From an uncultured Veillonella sp. (GTDB taxonomy: Bacteria > Bacillota > Negativicutes > Veillonellales > Veillonellaceae): DNA of 46,414 nt. A model generated the notes under the pieces. The model was not told the DNA's origin. It was given only the letters and a program-made list of their open reading frames with translations, and ran no database searches. The translations under genes were made by a program, and so were the position numbers. Location: contig NZ_URAR01000014.1 of assembly GCF_900545795.1 (NCBI RefSeq), positions 1 to 46,414 on the forward strand, written 5' to 3'. Positions 7,790-16,263 of the stretch are shown one piece after another; the first letter of the stretch is position 1, and every line of letters starts with the position of its first letter.

Positions 7790-9292
7790 CTACTTTTTCA
7801 TAGAGCCTGTATCTTGGAATCGTTTATGCCAGGACAATGCCTCATCCAATAGAATTGGCGTATGCGCATTTTTACTTTCCACAATAGCGCGCTCTAAATA
7901 GTCTTCTAACATGTCTTTGTAATCAGGATGGGCACAATTCTTAATGATAAGACGTGCTCGTTCCACAGGTGCTAATCCTCTTACATCAGCAATCCCTTGT
8001 TCTGTACAGAATACTAATACATCATGCTCTGTATGGTCAATATGAGAGCAGAATGGCACAACTGAACTAATAGCGCCTTGCTTAGCAATAGAACTTGTAC
8101 AGAAAATTGATAAATATGCATTGCGCGTAAAGTCACCAGAACCGCCAATGCCATTCATCATGCGACTCCCCATAATATGCGTGGAGTTCACATTGCCAAA
8201 GATGTCAAACTCAATGGCTGTATTCATAGCGATAACCCCGAGGCGTCGCGCCACTTCTGGCGAGTTAGATACCTCTTGAGGACGCAGAATAATCTTTTTA
8301 GAATACTCATCAATATTATCGTAAAAACGCTGTAAACCAGCTGGTGATGGCGATAAGGAAGTACCTGAAATGATTTCAATTTTTCCTTCATCAATTAAAT
8401 CAAACATACCATCTTGAATTACTTCAGTATAAATTGAGAGATTCTTAAATGGTCCATGAGCTAATCCACTAACTACGGCATTAGCTACGGAACCTACACC
8501 TGATTGTAGTGGCAAGAGATTTTCTGGAAGACGCCCTGCCTTTACTTCATGTTCAAAGAATTCAATCAAGTGCTGACTCATAGCCTTTGCATCATCATCG
8601 ATAGGCGCTAATGGTCTTGTTCCATCAGGCACATCGGAATATACAATGGCTACGATTTTTTCTGGATCACAAGGAATATATGGTGTTCCTATGCGATTAC
8701 TTGGACTATAAATCGGAATAGGTTGGCGATGTGGTGGATCCTGTGGCTCATAAATATCATGCATGCCCACCAAACCCATAGACTGTACTTCATTGATTTC
8801 TACAATAACTTTTTTTGCGCGACTTACAAAAGTGGTCGCATTACCAACTGCTGTAGTCGGTACGATGCCGCCATCTTCGCGAATGCATACAGCCTCAATA
8901 ATAGCTACATCACATTCATCGAAGAAACCATAGCGTATTTGTTGCGCCATATGGCTTAAATGTAAATCACTATATAATACTTTGCCTGAATTGATAGCAT
9001 TGCGCAAATCAGTATTTGTCTGATACGGATAGCGTCGATGCAAACCATCAACGCGAGCTAGAACTCCATCAACTTCTTCACCTAATGAAGCACCAGACCA
9101 TACATCAATTTTAAATGGTTCTGTTTCCATCCGCTTTGCCAGTGCCATGGTAACTACTTTTGGATAACCTGATGGCGTAAACCCACTTGTACCAACTCTA
9201 TCATTAGGGTTGATCAACAAAGCGGCCTCTTCCGCACTCATAACTTTAGACTTCAGATACTCACTTTGAATACGATCGTGGATATTGGTCAT
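7790..9292 (-). CDS. Acetyl-CoA hydrolase/transferase family CoA-transferase (propionyl-CoA:succinate type)
   Basis: The 500-aa protein belongs to the acetyl-CoA hydrolase/transferase family (Cat1/ScpC/Ach1 group). Typical regions are SGFTPSGYPKVV near the N-terminus, IEINEVQSMGLVGMHDIYEP in the middle, SIYTEVIQDGMFDLID with its Glu, and GSRMMNGIGGSGDFTRNAYL in the C-terminal half. In this operon the expected job is to move CoA from propionyl-CoA to succinate, closing the cycle. Succinyl-CoA:acetate transfer is an alternative that sequence alone cannot exclude. It is the first gene of the cluster, with AGGAGG before the ATG. Confidence 0.9.
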   Translation of the reverse strand: MTNIHDRIQSEYLKSKVMSAEEAALLINPNDRVGTSGFTPSGYPKVVTMALAKRMETEPFKIDVWSGASLGEEVDGVLARVDGLHRRYPYQTNTDLRNAINSGKVLYSDLHLSHMAQQIRYGFFDECDVAIIEAVCIREDGGIVPTTAVGNATTFVSRAKKVIVEINEVQSMGLVGMHDIYEPQDPPHRQPIPIYSPSNRIGTPYIPCDPEKIVAIVYSDVPDGTRPLAPIDDDAKAMSQHLIEFFEHEVKAGRLPENLLPLQSGVGSVANAVVSGLAHGPFKNLSIYTEVIQDGMFDLIDEGKIEIISGTSLSPSPAGLQRFYDNIDEYSKKIILRPQEVSNSPEVARRLGVIAMNTAIEFDIFGNVNSTHIMGSRMMNGIGGSGDFTRNAYLSIFCTSSIAKQGAISSVVPFCSHIDHTEHDVLVFCTEQGIADVRGLAPVERARLIIKNCAHPDYKDMLEDYLERAIVESKNAHTPILLDEALSWHKRFQDTGSMKK

Positions 9293-9321
9293 CTTTCCAA
9301 TCCTCCTTTAAAGTTTTACGA

Positions 9322-9336
9322 ACTTATACTATAAGT
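9322..9336. promoter_or_regulatory. Palindrome ACTTATA-C-TATAAGT upstream of the propionate operon
   Basis: A perfect 7-1-7 inverted repeat lies 30-45 bp before the start codon of the CoA-transferase gene. It overlaps where a -10 element could be (TATAGT on the minus strand). It is a candidate operator or part of the core promoter; no regulator can be named. Confidence 0.4.
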
Positions 9337-9392
9337 AGTCAATTACTGCTAAAAACTCTATATATAGTTTTCATATATTATTGAAGCCACTC

Positions 9393-9416
9393 AACTTAAT
9401 TCTATAGAATGAAGTT
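9393..9416. promoter_or_regulatory. 24-bp dyad upstream of the propionate operon
   Basis: The core ATTCTATAGAAT at 9399-9410 is a perfect palindrome. AACTT and AAGTT flank it symmetrically with one mismatched position, giving 22 of 24 symmetric bases. It lies about 100-125 bp upstream of the first gene of the cluster. This looks like a binding site for a dimeric regulator. The rest of the 232-bp gap 9293-9524 is AT-rich with no other assignable element. Confidence 0.5.
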
Positions 9417-9524
9417 CCATATATGACACAAATATAGATATACTTACATAATTCGACAAATCCTATAAAACTCCTTTTTTATAGTTCAAATTCCAGCTAA
9501 TTCTCTTATTAAATTTTTATATAA

Positions 9525-10808
9525 CTAACTATTTTCTCGCAAGGTATGCTCCAACGCTTCTTTCTGGTCAGTTTTTACTTTATCAAACTTATACGCGTAT
9601 AAAACTGCCGACGCCCAACCTAATACTTGCCAAAAAACAACTGACATTTGATGACTAAATAAATCATGATCAAAGAAACCGCTCACTGTAACACCTACGG
9701 CTACAGCGCAAATCCCATATTTCACAATATTGCTAATTGTCGCTCTAGGCAAGCGCAAGGCATGAACGGCATGACCATAAACGGCAGCAAAATAAAATAA
9801 TGCACCAGGAATGCCTATTTCAGCTAACATGTTTAAGAACATATTATGGGCATGATAAATAATAACGCCTGGCTCTTGAATAAAGTAATTGTAATGAGGA
9901 TACTCAAACCAAAACGCGTCCCAGCCAATGCCTAAAATTGGATAATCTGCAATCATATAGGTCGTGCTATCCCAAAGAGCCCAACGAAGACTTGCCGATG
10001 TGTCCGCCCCATTAAAGAGGGACCACAAGCGTGAAGCCACCTCGCCATGATAGCAAAAAAGAACGATAGGGATAACTAACAAGGACAGAAGCAATCGGCG
10101 ATCGATAGCTATGCCCCAATACACTACAACAGCCATAAAGCTAAGCCATATGCCGCGCGAGTAAGTCAAGGTCATGCACACCAAGAAAAGGAGTGCGGCC
10201 GGTACCATCCACGCCAATAAACGCCAACGTTTTTCTCGTAAACCTTGAAATATACCCGTCCCCGCTATGGAAAGTACTACGAGCAAATACTCACCTAATA
10301 AATTAGGATTTTGCAGAGTAGAAAACATGCGGCGCTTCAACAACGGAAAGTGCTCCGCATCAACCCACTGTGCTAAGAGTTCCATCGTTGTGTGCATATA
10401 TTGATAAATGCCAACTAAGCACACCAGTACAGCAGCAACCATGAAAAAGCGCAAAAAGATGCGCCATTGATGGGGCTCACGTACATAGCGATAGGTTAAA
10501 AAGTAAATAGCTCCATACATCCCCACATTATAGAGCCAACTAAAAGTAGTAAACAAAGGTTTAGAAGACGCTAAGGAGGAGAGTAAACTCCACCCCATAA
10601 AGCCTAATACACTCCATTGGAGCCACGATACAGGCCTCGACAAAGGCCTAAATTTAAAAGTATCAATCACACTTAATAGCAAGGCTAATACGACGAGTAC
10701 ATCACCACCTAATGGATATAAAGGCATGACCAGTACTACGGCATAGAGCAAACGAGTAATGATTTGCTGTAGTCTCTCTCCCTTGTTATTAATTTGTATA
10801 TCTGTCAT
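9525..10808 (-). CDS. O-antigen ligase/polymerase-like membrane protein (Wzy_C family)
   Basis: The 427-aa polytopic membrane protein has about 10-12 hydrophobic segments. Late in the chain comes the diagnostic region ILGIGWDAFWFEYPHYNYF, then HAHNMFLNMLAEIGIPG, typical of WaaL/Wzy family enzymes that join glycan to lipid A core or polymerise glycans at the outer face of the inner membrane. Another conserved piece is LTYSRGIWLSF. The ATG at 10808 is preceded by AAGGAT and lies 11 bp after the folC stop, so the two are probably one transcript. A diderm cell envelope is implied. Ligase and polymerase cannot be told apart here. Confidence 0.82.
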   Translation of the reverse strand: MTDIQINNKGERLQQIITRLLYAVVLVMPLYPLGGDVLVVLALLLSVIDTFKFRPLSRPVSWLQWSVLGFMGWSLLSSLASSKPLFTTFSWLYNVGMYGAIYFLTYRYVREPHQWRIFLRFFMVAAVLVCLVGIYQYMHTTMELLAQWVDAEHFPLLKRRMFSTLQNPNLLGEYLLVVLSIAGTGIFQGLREKRWRLLAWMVPAALLFLVCMTLTYSRGIWLSFMAVVVYWGIAIDRRLLLSLLVIPIVLFCYHGEVASRLWSLFNGADTSASLRWALWDSTTYMIADYPILGIGWDAFWFEYPHYNYFIQEPGVIIYHAHNMFLNMLAEIGIPGALFYFAAVYGHAVHALRLPRATISNIVKYGICAVAVGVTVSGFFDHDLFSHQMSVVFWQVLGWASAVLYAYKFDKVKTDQKEALEHTLRENS

Positions 10809-10819
10809 AGATACATCCT

Positions 10820-12118
10820 TTACTGGACTTTTGAAAGTGTGGCGCTCAGCCACTCTTTGACTTCCCCTAATATATATAATGAACCTGCTACTACAATTAT
10901 ATCATTAGGCTGTGTCTCTTTCATAGCCTTTTCAAGTCCTGCTGCAACAGACTCTGCTGCCCAAGACTTAACCGGCATTTGCTGTGCTAACTCTTCAGGC
11001 TCACTACTTCTTGGCGTTGGCGCTGGCACTGTAATGACTCGGTCTTGAGGCTTTACAATATGGCCAATCATCGCCTGCACATCTTTATCCTTTAAGATGG
11101 CCATAACCAAGGCTTTCGGCCTATTGTGATACCAGGTTTCATAGGTTTCCTCAAAGGCCTTAGCTCCATCAGTATTATGAGCTCCATCTAAAATAAAAAG
11201 TCGGTCTAAAGTTTGCACTACCTCAAAGCGACCAGGCCAACGAGTCATTTTGATTCCCTTTAAAATAGTCTCTTTAGTAATAGATGAATCCTCTTTAGCC
11301 AAAACCCATAAGGCTCCTAAAGCACAGGCTAAATTACGACTTTGATGAGCGCCGCGAAGCGCTGTTTCATAGGTCTCTAGATGATTATCAAAATCTCTAA
11401 TCCTTACAATTTGCCCTTCTGTAGTAGGTTCTACAGACTGAATAACTCTTTCTGTATCAACTGCATATAGAGGTGCTGATTCCAAAGCAGCTTTTTCTTT
11501 AATAATCTCTAACGCCACGCCAGTGGCTGTAGTGACTACGGGACGCCGAGATTTAATAATCCCTGCCTTATGTCGCGCAATCTCAGGAATTGTGCGGCCA
11601 CAATAATCTTGATGGTCAATGGCTACATTCGTTATAACTGAAACCGACGGATTCACCACATTCGTCGAATCCAACAATCCGCCTAAACCGACTTCAATGA
11701 CTGCATAGTCAACGCCAACTTCTTTAAAGTATAAAAAGCCTAATGCAGTTAAAATTTCAAATTGTGTTGGACTCTCCATCCCCTCTGCTACAAGGCGAGC
11801 CACTACGGGTTCAAGACGAGCTACTAAATCGGCAAATTGCATTTCCGAAATGGCCTCACCATTTACGCAAAATCGCTCCGTATAACTGACTAAGTGAGGC
11901 GATGTATATCGCCCCACCTTATGTCCACTACAAGTCAATACAGAAGCTATAAAGGATGTAACAGAGCCCTTGCCATTCGTACCTGTCACATGAACAACTT
12001 TATAGGCTTTTTCAGGATTACCTAAAGCCTGTAAGAGTCGTTCAATTCGTTCTAAACCTGGTTTTATTCCGAAAGAAGCACATTGTTCTAAATATGCTAT
12101 TGCTTCTACATAGGTCAT
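10820..12118 (-). CDS. folC: Folylpolyglutamate synthase/dihydrofolate synthase
   Basis: This 432-aa ATP-dependent Mur-ligase-family enzyme adds glutamate to folates, and in many bacteria also makes dihydrofolate from dihydropteroate. Motifs include the P-loop VTGTNGKGSV (about residues 43-52), YTSPHLVSYTERFCVNGE, EVGLGGLLDSTNVV, ITNVAIDHQDYCG, and ILDGAHNTDGAKAF in the C-terminal domain. The start has AGGAGG upstream. It lies 88 bp after valS with no terminator in between, so the valS T-box may also influence it. Confidence 0.94.
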   Translation of the reverse strand: MTYVEAIAYLEQCASFGIKPGLERIERLLQALGNPEKAYKVVHVTGTNGKGSVTSFIASVLTCSGHKVGRYTSPHLVSYTERFCVNGEAISEMQFADLVARLEPVVARLVAEGMESPTQFEILTALGFLYFKEVGVDYAVIEVGLGGLLDSTNVVNPSVSVITNVAIDHQDYCGRTIPEIARHKAGIIKSRRPVVTTATGVALEIIKEKAALESAPLYAVDTERVIQSVEPTTEGQIVRIRDFDNHLETYETALRGAHQSRNLACALGALWVLAKEDSSITKETILKGIKMTRWPGRFEVVQTLDRLFILDGAHNTDGAKAFEETYETWYHNRPKALVMAILKDKDVQAMIGHIVKPQDRVITVPAPTPRSSEPEELAQQMPVKSWAAESVAAGLEKAMKETQPNDIIVVAGSLYILGEVKEWLSATLSKVQ

Positions 12119-12206
12119 GAACTGCCTCCTGTAAACTTATGATTATATAATTGTACAACTATTTTGTAGCTGCTATTGTCTCTGCGCTTGCATTCACTTT
12201 AGGAGC

Positions 12207-14870
12207 TTACGCTTCCAAAGTCTTTAAGAATTCTTCGCGCTCAATAACGGCTTGTTGTTTTTGCTTGTATTCAGCTAATTTAGCCTGTTCTTTTTCCACT
12301 ACAGCAGCTGGTGCTTTAGCCGTAAAGCCAGGATTATTTAATTTGCCTTCTAAGCGAGCTACTTCTTTTTCAAGAGTTGCTTTTTCTTTAGCCAAGCGCT
12401 CACGTTCTTTACTTACATCAATTAGGTCTTTAAGCAATAAATACGCCTCTAAACCATTTACTACAGCAACAGTGGCATTTTCTGGTTTAGTGTCATCAGC
12501 GTCTAGAATAGTTACAGTTTCAGCCCACCCTAAAGTTTTAAAGTAATCTTTATGTGCTTCTACGATTGGACGCAAGGCTTCATCAGTAACGGCTAAAATA
12601 ACAGCGCTGCGCTTGCCCATAGGAACATTCATTTCAGCGCGCATATTGCGAATGCCTTTAATGGCATCCATCATGACATTCATTTGCCCAGCAGCTACAC
12701 TCTGGTCTCCAAATGGCAATGCTTCAGGCCATGGCGCAATAACAATGCTGTCCCCTTCATGAGGTAAGTGTTGCCAAATATGTTCTGTAACGAATGGCAT
12801 AAATGGATGTAACAACTCAAGCATATGACGTAAAATGGTAACCAATAAGTATTGAACTACAGCGCGGTCACGACCACCTTCTTTATTGTAAAGACGTGGC
12901 TTAGCTAATTCGATAAACCAGTCGCAATAGCTATTCCAAATGAAGTCATATACGCCGCCAGCTGCTTCGCCAAGCTCAAATTTTTCAAGATTAGCTGTAA
13001 TATTACTTACTGCCTTATTATAACTATCAATAATCCAGCGGTCAGCCAATGTAAAGTCTTCCTCAGTTGGCACAAAGCTTGGATCATATTCATCAAGATT
13101 CATAATAACAAATTTAGCTGCATTCCAAATTTTATTGGCAAAGTTGCGATTTGCCTCTACGCGTTCCATGTAAAAACGCATATCATTGCCTGGCGTATTA
13201 CCAGTTACTAAAGTAAAACGCAACGCATCAGCACCAAATTCTTCAATCACGTCTAATGGATTAATACCATTGCCTAAGGATTTACTCATTTTGCGGCCTT
13301 GGCTATCGCGAACTAAGCCATGGATGAATACATGTTTAAATGGAATTTCCTGTTTAAACTCGAGGCCTGTGAAAATCATACGCGCTACCCAGAAGAAGAT
13401 AATATCGTAACCAGTTACCATTACACTGGTTGGGTACCATTGTTCTAATTCCTTAGTTTTTTCTGGCCAACCCATAGTTGCAAATGGCCATAAAGCAGAG
13501 CTAAACCAAGTATCAAGCACATCTCCATCTTGATGAACATGGCCGCCGCAATGAGGACAAGTAGTAATATCTTCACGAGATACCGTTACTTCCTCACAAC
13601 TATCACAGTACCAAGCAGGAATGCGATGGCCCCACCAAAGCTGTCGAGAAATACACCAATCGCGAATGCTTTCTAACCAATTTGTATAGGTCTTAGTAAA
13701 GCGTTCAGGTACAAATTCGATGGATTTATCTTTTACTACTTCAAGAGCTGGTTTAGCCAATGGCTCCATTTTAACAAACCATTGTTTAGATACAAGTGGC
13801 TCTACAATTGTTTTACAACGAGAGCAATGGCCTACACTATGGTCATGGTCTTCAATTTTTACAAGTAAGCCTAGGTCTTTAAGCTCTTCTACTACTTGTT
13901 TACGTGCCGCCTCGCGAGTTAAGCCATTGAAATGACCAGTCTTTTCATTCATAGTACCGTCAAGATTCATAATCACTACGGATTCTAAATTGTGACGTTG
14001 GCCCATTTCAAAGTCATTAGGGTCATGAGCTGGTGTAATTTTTACGCAACCTGTACCAAAGTCTTGATCTACATATTCATCAGCAATAACAGGGATTTCG
14101 CGATTTATAAATGGCAATAATAAAGTTTTACCAATAATATCTTTGTAACGGCTATCTTCTGGATTAACAGCTACCGCCACGTCGCCAAACATAGTTTCTG
14201 GACGAGTGGTAGCAATAGTTACAAAACGACCTTCTTCACCTACTACAGGGTAGTTGATATACCAGAAATGACCTGGCTCGTCACTGTGATCAACTTCAAT
14301 ATCGCTAAGCGCCGTGTGACAGCTTGGACACCAGTTAGTAATGCGTTCGCCACGATAGATAAGCCCCTTTTCATAGAGGCTAACAAATACTTCGCGCACT
14401 GCTTTATAATAGCCTTCATCTAAAGTAAAACGTTCTCGTTCCCAGTCACAGGAAGCCCCTAAGCTTCTAATTTGCTTAACGATGGTACTGCCATACTCTT
14501 TTTTCCAATCCCAAACGCGTTTTACAAATTCTTCACGGCCTAAGTCATAGCGAGTTTTGCCCTCAGTTTTAAGTAAGTTTTCTTCTACTTTTACTTGCGT
14601 AGCAATACCTGCATGGTCAGTACCAGGCATCCATAGTACATTGTAACCTTGCATGCGTTTAAAGCGGATTAAAATATCCTGCAATGTATTATCTAACGCA
14701 TGGCCCATGTGTAATTGCCCCGTTACATTTGGCGGTGGCAATACAATACTAAAGGGCTTTTTATTTGTGTCTACTTCTTCGTGAAAATATCCTTGTTTTT
14801 CCCAAAACTCATACCAATTCTTCTCAATAGATCCTGGATTATAAGTGTCTAAATTTTTAAACTCGCTCAT
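12207..14870 (-). CDS. valS: Valyl-tRNA synthetase
   Basis: This 887-aa class I aminoacyl-tRNA synthetase charges tRNA-Val. It shows the HIGH-type motif PPPNVTGQLHMGHALDNT near residue 45, the editing-domain region TTRPETMFGDVAVAVNP, zinc-binding type Cys pairs (CSRCK, CDSCEE, CPHCGG), the KMSKS motif (GRKMSKSLGNGINP) and a C-terminal coiled coil rich in Lys, Glu and Leu. The ATG has GAGGAGG upstream. The T-box leader with a valine specifier just upstream independently confirms the amino acid. Confidence 0.97.
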   Translation of the reverse strand: MSEFKNLDTYNPGSIEKNWYEFWEKQGYFHEEVDTNKKPFSIVLPPPNVTGQLHMGHALDNTLQDILIRFKRMQGYNVLWMPGTDHAGIATQVKVEENLLKTEGKTRYDLGREEFVKRVWDWKKEYGSTIVKQIRSLGASCDWERERFTLDEGYYKAVREVFVSLYEKGLIYRGERITNWCPSCHTALSDIEVDHSDEPGHFWYINYPVVGEEGRFVTIATTRPETMFGDVAVAVNPEDSRYKDIIGKTLLLPFINREIPVIADEYVDQDFGTGCVKITPAHDPNDFEMGQRHNLESVVIMNLDGTMNEKTGHFNGLTREAARKQVVEELKDLGLLVKIEDHDHSVGHCSRCKTIVEPLVSKQWFVKMEPLAKPALEVVKDKSIEFVPERFTKTYTNWLESIRDWCISRQLWWGHRIPAWYCDSCEEVTVSREDITTCPHCGGHVHQDGDVLDTWFSSALWPFATMGWPEKTKELEQWYPTSVMVTGYDIIFFWVARMIFTGLEFKQEIPFKHVFIHGLVRDSQGRKMSKSLGNGINPLDVIEEFGADALRFTLVTGNTPGNDMRFYMERVEANRNFANKIWNAAKFVIMNLDEYDPSFVPTEEDFTLADRWIIDSYNKAVSNITANLEKFELGEAAGGVYDFIWNSYCDWFIELAKPRLYNKEGGRDRAVVQYLLVTILRHMLELLHPFMPFVTEHIWQHLPHEGDSIVIAPWPEALPFGDQSVAAGQMNVMMDAIKGIRNMRAEMNVPMGKRSAVILAVTDEALRPIVEAHKDYFKTLGWAETVTILDADDTKPENATVAVVNGLEAYLLLKDLIDVSKERERLAKEKATLEKEVARLEGKLNNPGFTAKAPAAVVEKEQAKLAEYKQKQQAVIEREEFLKTLEA

Positions 14871-14962
14871 CCCTTATTCCTCCTCGTTTAACTAAAGAGT
14901 CCTTTGCATGAACAGCATTACATAATAGCTTTTGCCTTCATACGGAATCTTATCAATCATAT

Positions 14963-15290
14963 AAAAAAGCCCTCTCGTCCATTAGGACGAAAGGGCTAAA
15001 CTTCCGCGGTACCACCTAGATTATTGCGTTCGCAATCACTCATTACTCTTAACGGAGTTATCCGGAATTGACTATTAAATGCCTTGCCAAGTAGTAAGAC
15101 CTAATCTATAGGCTTACATCATCGCTAAAATAGGTACTTCATGTAAATACTTTCCAACATATGACTTAGCATAGTTCATCAATTCAGCTCCAAGGCTACC
15201 CTTCTCATACGCCGTGTACTGCTCCCACCTACTCAGCACTCTCTGGGACGGTTTCAAAAAATTTTTCCTCTTCTTCGCTTTTATTTCTAT
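14963..15290 (-). promoter_or_regulatory. T-box leader (valine) controlling valS
   Basis: The roughly 330-nt leader reads uncharged tRNA-Val. Seen on the minus strand in order: AGAGAGTGCTGAG (stem I base, K-turn type) near 15240; a specifier candidate GTA (Val) in TGAAGTACC at 15135-15137; the conserved T-box sequence AGGTGGTACCGCGG at 15004-15017, whose TGGT would pair with an ACCA end; and a terminator with a perfect or nearly perfect 13-bp stem (14968-14980 with 14985-14997) followed by TTTTTT. Low charging of tRNA-Val should favour the antiterminator and raise valS. The specifier position rests on the usual GAA-codon-CC pattern, not on a computed fold. Confidence 0.92.
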
Positions 15291-15301
15291 ATCTAAATTA
15301 T

Positions 15302-15331
15302 ATAATAGCGAAAATAAGGAGCCTCTGTCAA
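15302..15331 (-). promoter_or_regulatory. Promoter of the valS T-box transcript
   Basis: TTGACA (15326-15331) and TATTAT (15302-15307) on the minus strand are 18 bp apart, a good sigma-A type promoter. It starts just after the tatC stop at 15340 and drives the T-box leader. Confidence 0.65.
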
Positions 15332-15339
15332 TTAAGATT

Positions 15340-16260
15340 TTATTTTTTCATTACCTTGCGCACTAGGAATAAAGAAATCTCATAGAGAATAATCATAGGC
15401 AAGGCTATCATGGTTTGCGAAAACATATCTGGTGTTGGCGATATGGCGCCACCGATGACAAAGGCAATAAAAATAAAAAACTTGCGCTTTGAACGTAAAA
15501 ACTCAGAACTAATTAAGTTTAATTTTGCCATAATAATCATCACTATAGGCAATTCAAAAATAAAGCCAAAAGGCAAGATAAATGATATGACAAAATCTAA
15601 ATACTGACCAATGGAAAAGAGCGGTTGCAATTCATCAGTAGCAAAGCCAATGAAAAATTTAATCGCCACCGGCAAAACTAATGTATAGGAGAAAACAATA
15701 CCAATAAAAAATAAAATAATTGCAAATGGTAAAAACCAATTCGTAATATTCTTTTCTCGCAAAGTTAATGCCGGTATGATAAAGGCCCATATTTCATAGA
15801 GCCATATGGGACTCGCTAAAAGCACCCCAGCTACAAAGGCCACCTTCATATAAGTAAAGAAGGCTTCTGTTGGGCGCATATAGTATAAGGTTCCTGCTGG
15901 TTCTACAATAATTGCGAGAATATCATCTACATAGTAATAAGCCGCACAAAAACCAACTAAAATAGCGATTACACTGATAATAATTCGCTTACGAAGTTCT
16001 CCTAAATGCCCCACTAAGGACATGGCCTTACTTTCTGCCATAATTTGCTCTTCTGTAGGCGTATAACTGGATTCAGCTAAGGCCTTACTCACAGAATCTG
16101 AGTTATTGTCCTCCACTTCGCTAGTTAGAGCTTTGGTAGACTCTAGTTCATCAGCTCCAGCTGCTCGTGCTGCTTTGAGACGCTTTTTATGAGCGATTAC
16201 ACTATTTAAAGAAGGTTTTCGTTTCGGGTCATTAAAATCTCTCACCTGAAACGATTCCAT
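15340..16260 (-). CDS. tatC: Sec-independent protein translocase TatC, with long N-terminal extension
   Basis: TatC is the membrane receptor for twin-arginine signal peptides. The 306-aa protein has its conserved core from about residue 79 (MSLVGHLGELRKRI) with six membrane segments, including PTEAFFTYMKVAF, SPIWLYEIWAFIIPAL, FELPIVMIIMAKL and GAISPTPDMFSQ. Residues 1-78 are a hydrophilic extension rich in charged residues and Ala/Ser, absent from typical TatC of about 240-250 aa. I kept the long start because AAGGTG is well placed and the ATG lies 3 bp after the preceding stop, a typical coupled arrangement. No tatA or tatB is in the window. Confidence 0.92.
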   Translation of the reverse strand: MESFQVRDFNDPKRKPSLNSVIAHKKRLKAARAAGADELESTKALTSEVEDNNSDSVSKALAESSYTPTEEQIMAESKAMSLVGHLGELRKRIIISVIAILVGFCAAYYYVDDILAIIVEPAGTLYYMRPTEAFFTYMKVAFVAGVLLASPIWLYEIWAFIIPALTLREKNITNWFLPFAIILFFIGIVFSYTLVLPVAIKFFIGFATDELQPLFSIGQYLDFVISFILPFGFIFELPIVMIIMAKLNLISSEFLRSKRKFFIFIAFVIGGAISPTPDMFSQTMIALPMIILYEISLFLVRKVMKK

Positions 16261-16263
16261 ATA

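Noticed and set aside
12151..12546. Plus-strand frame opposite the valS 3' end
   Set aside because: Antisense to the coiled-coil end of ValS; low-complexity Ser/Ala composition typical of shadow frames.
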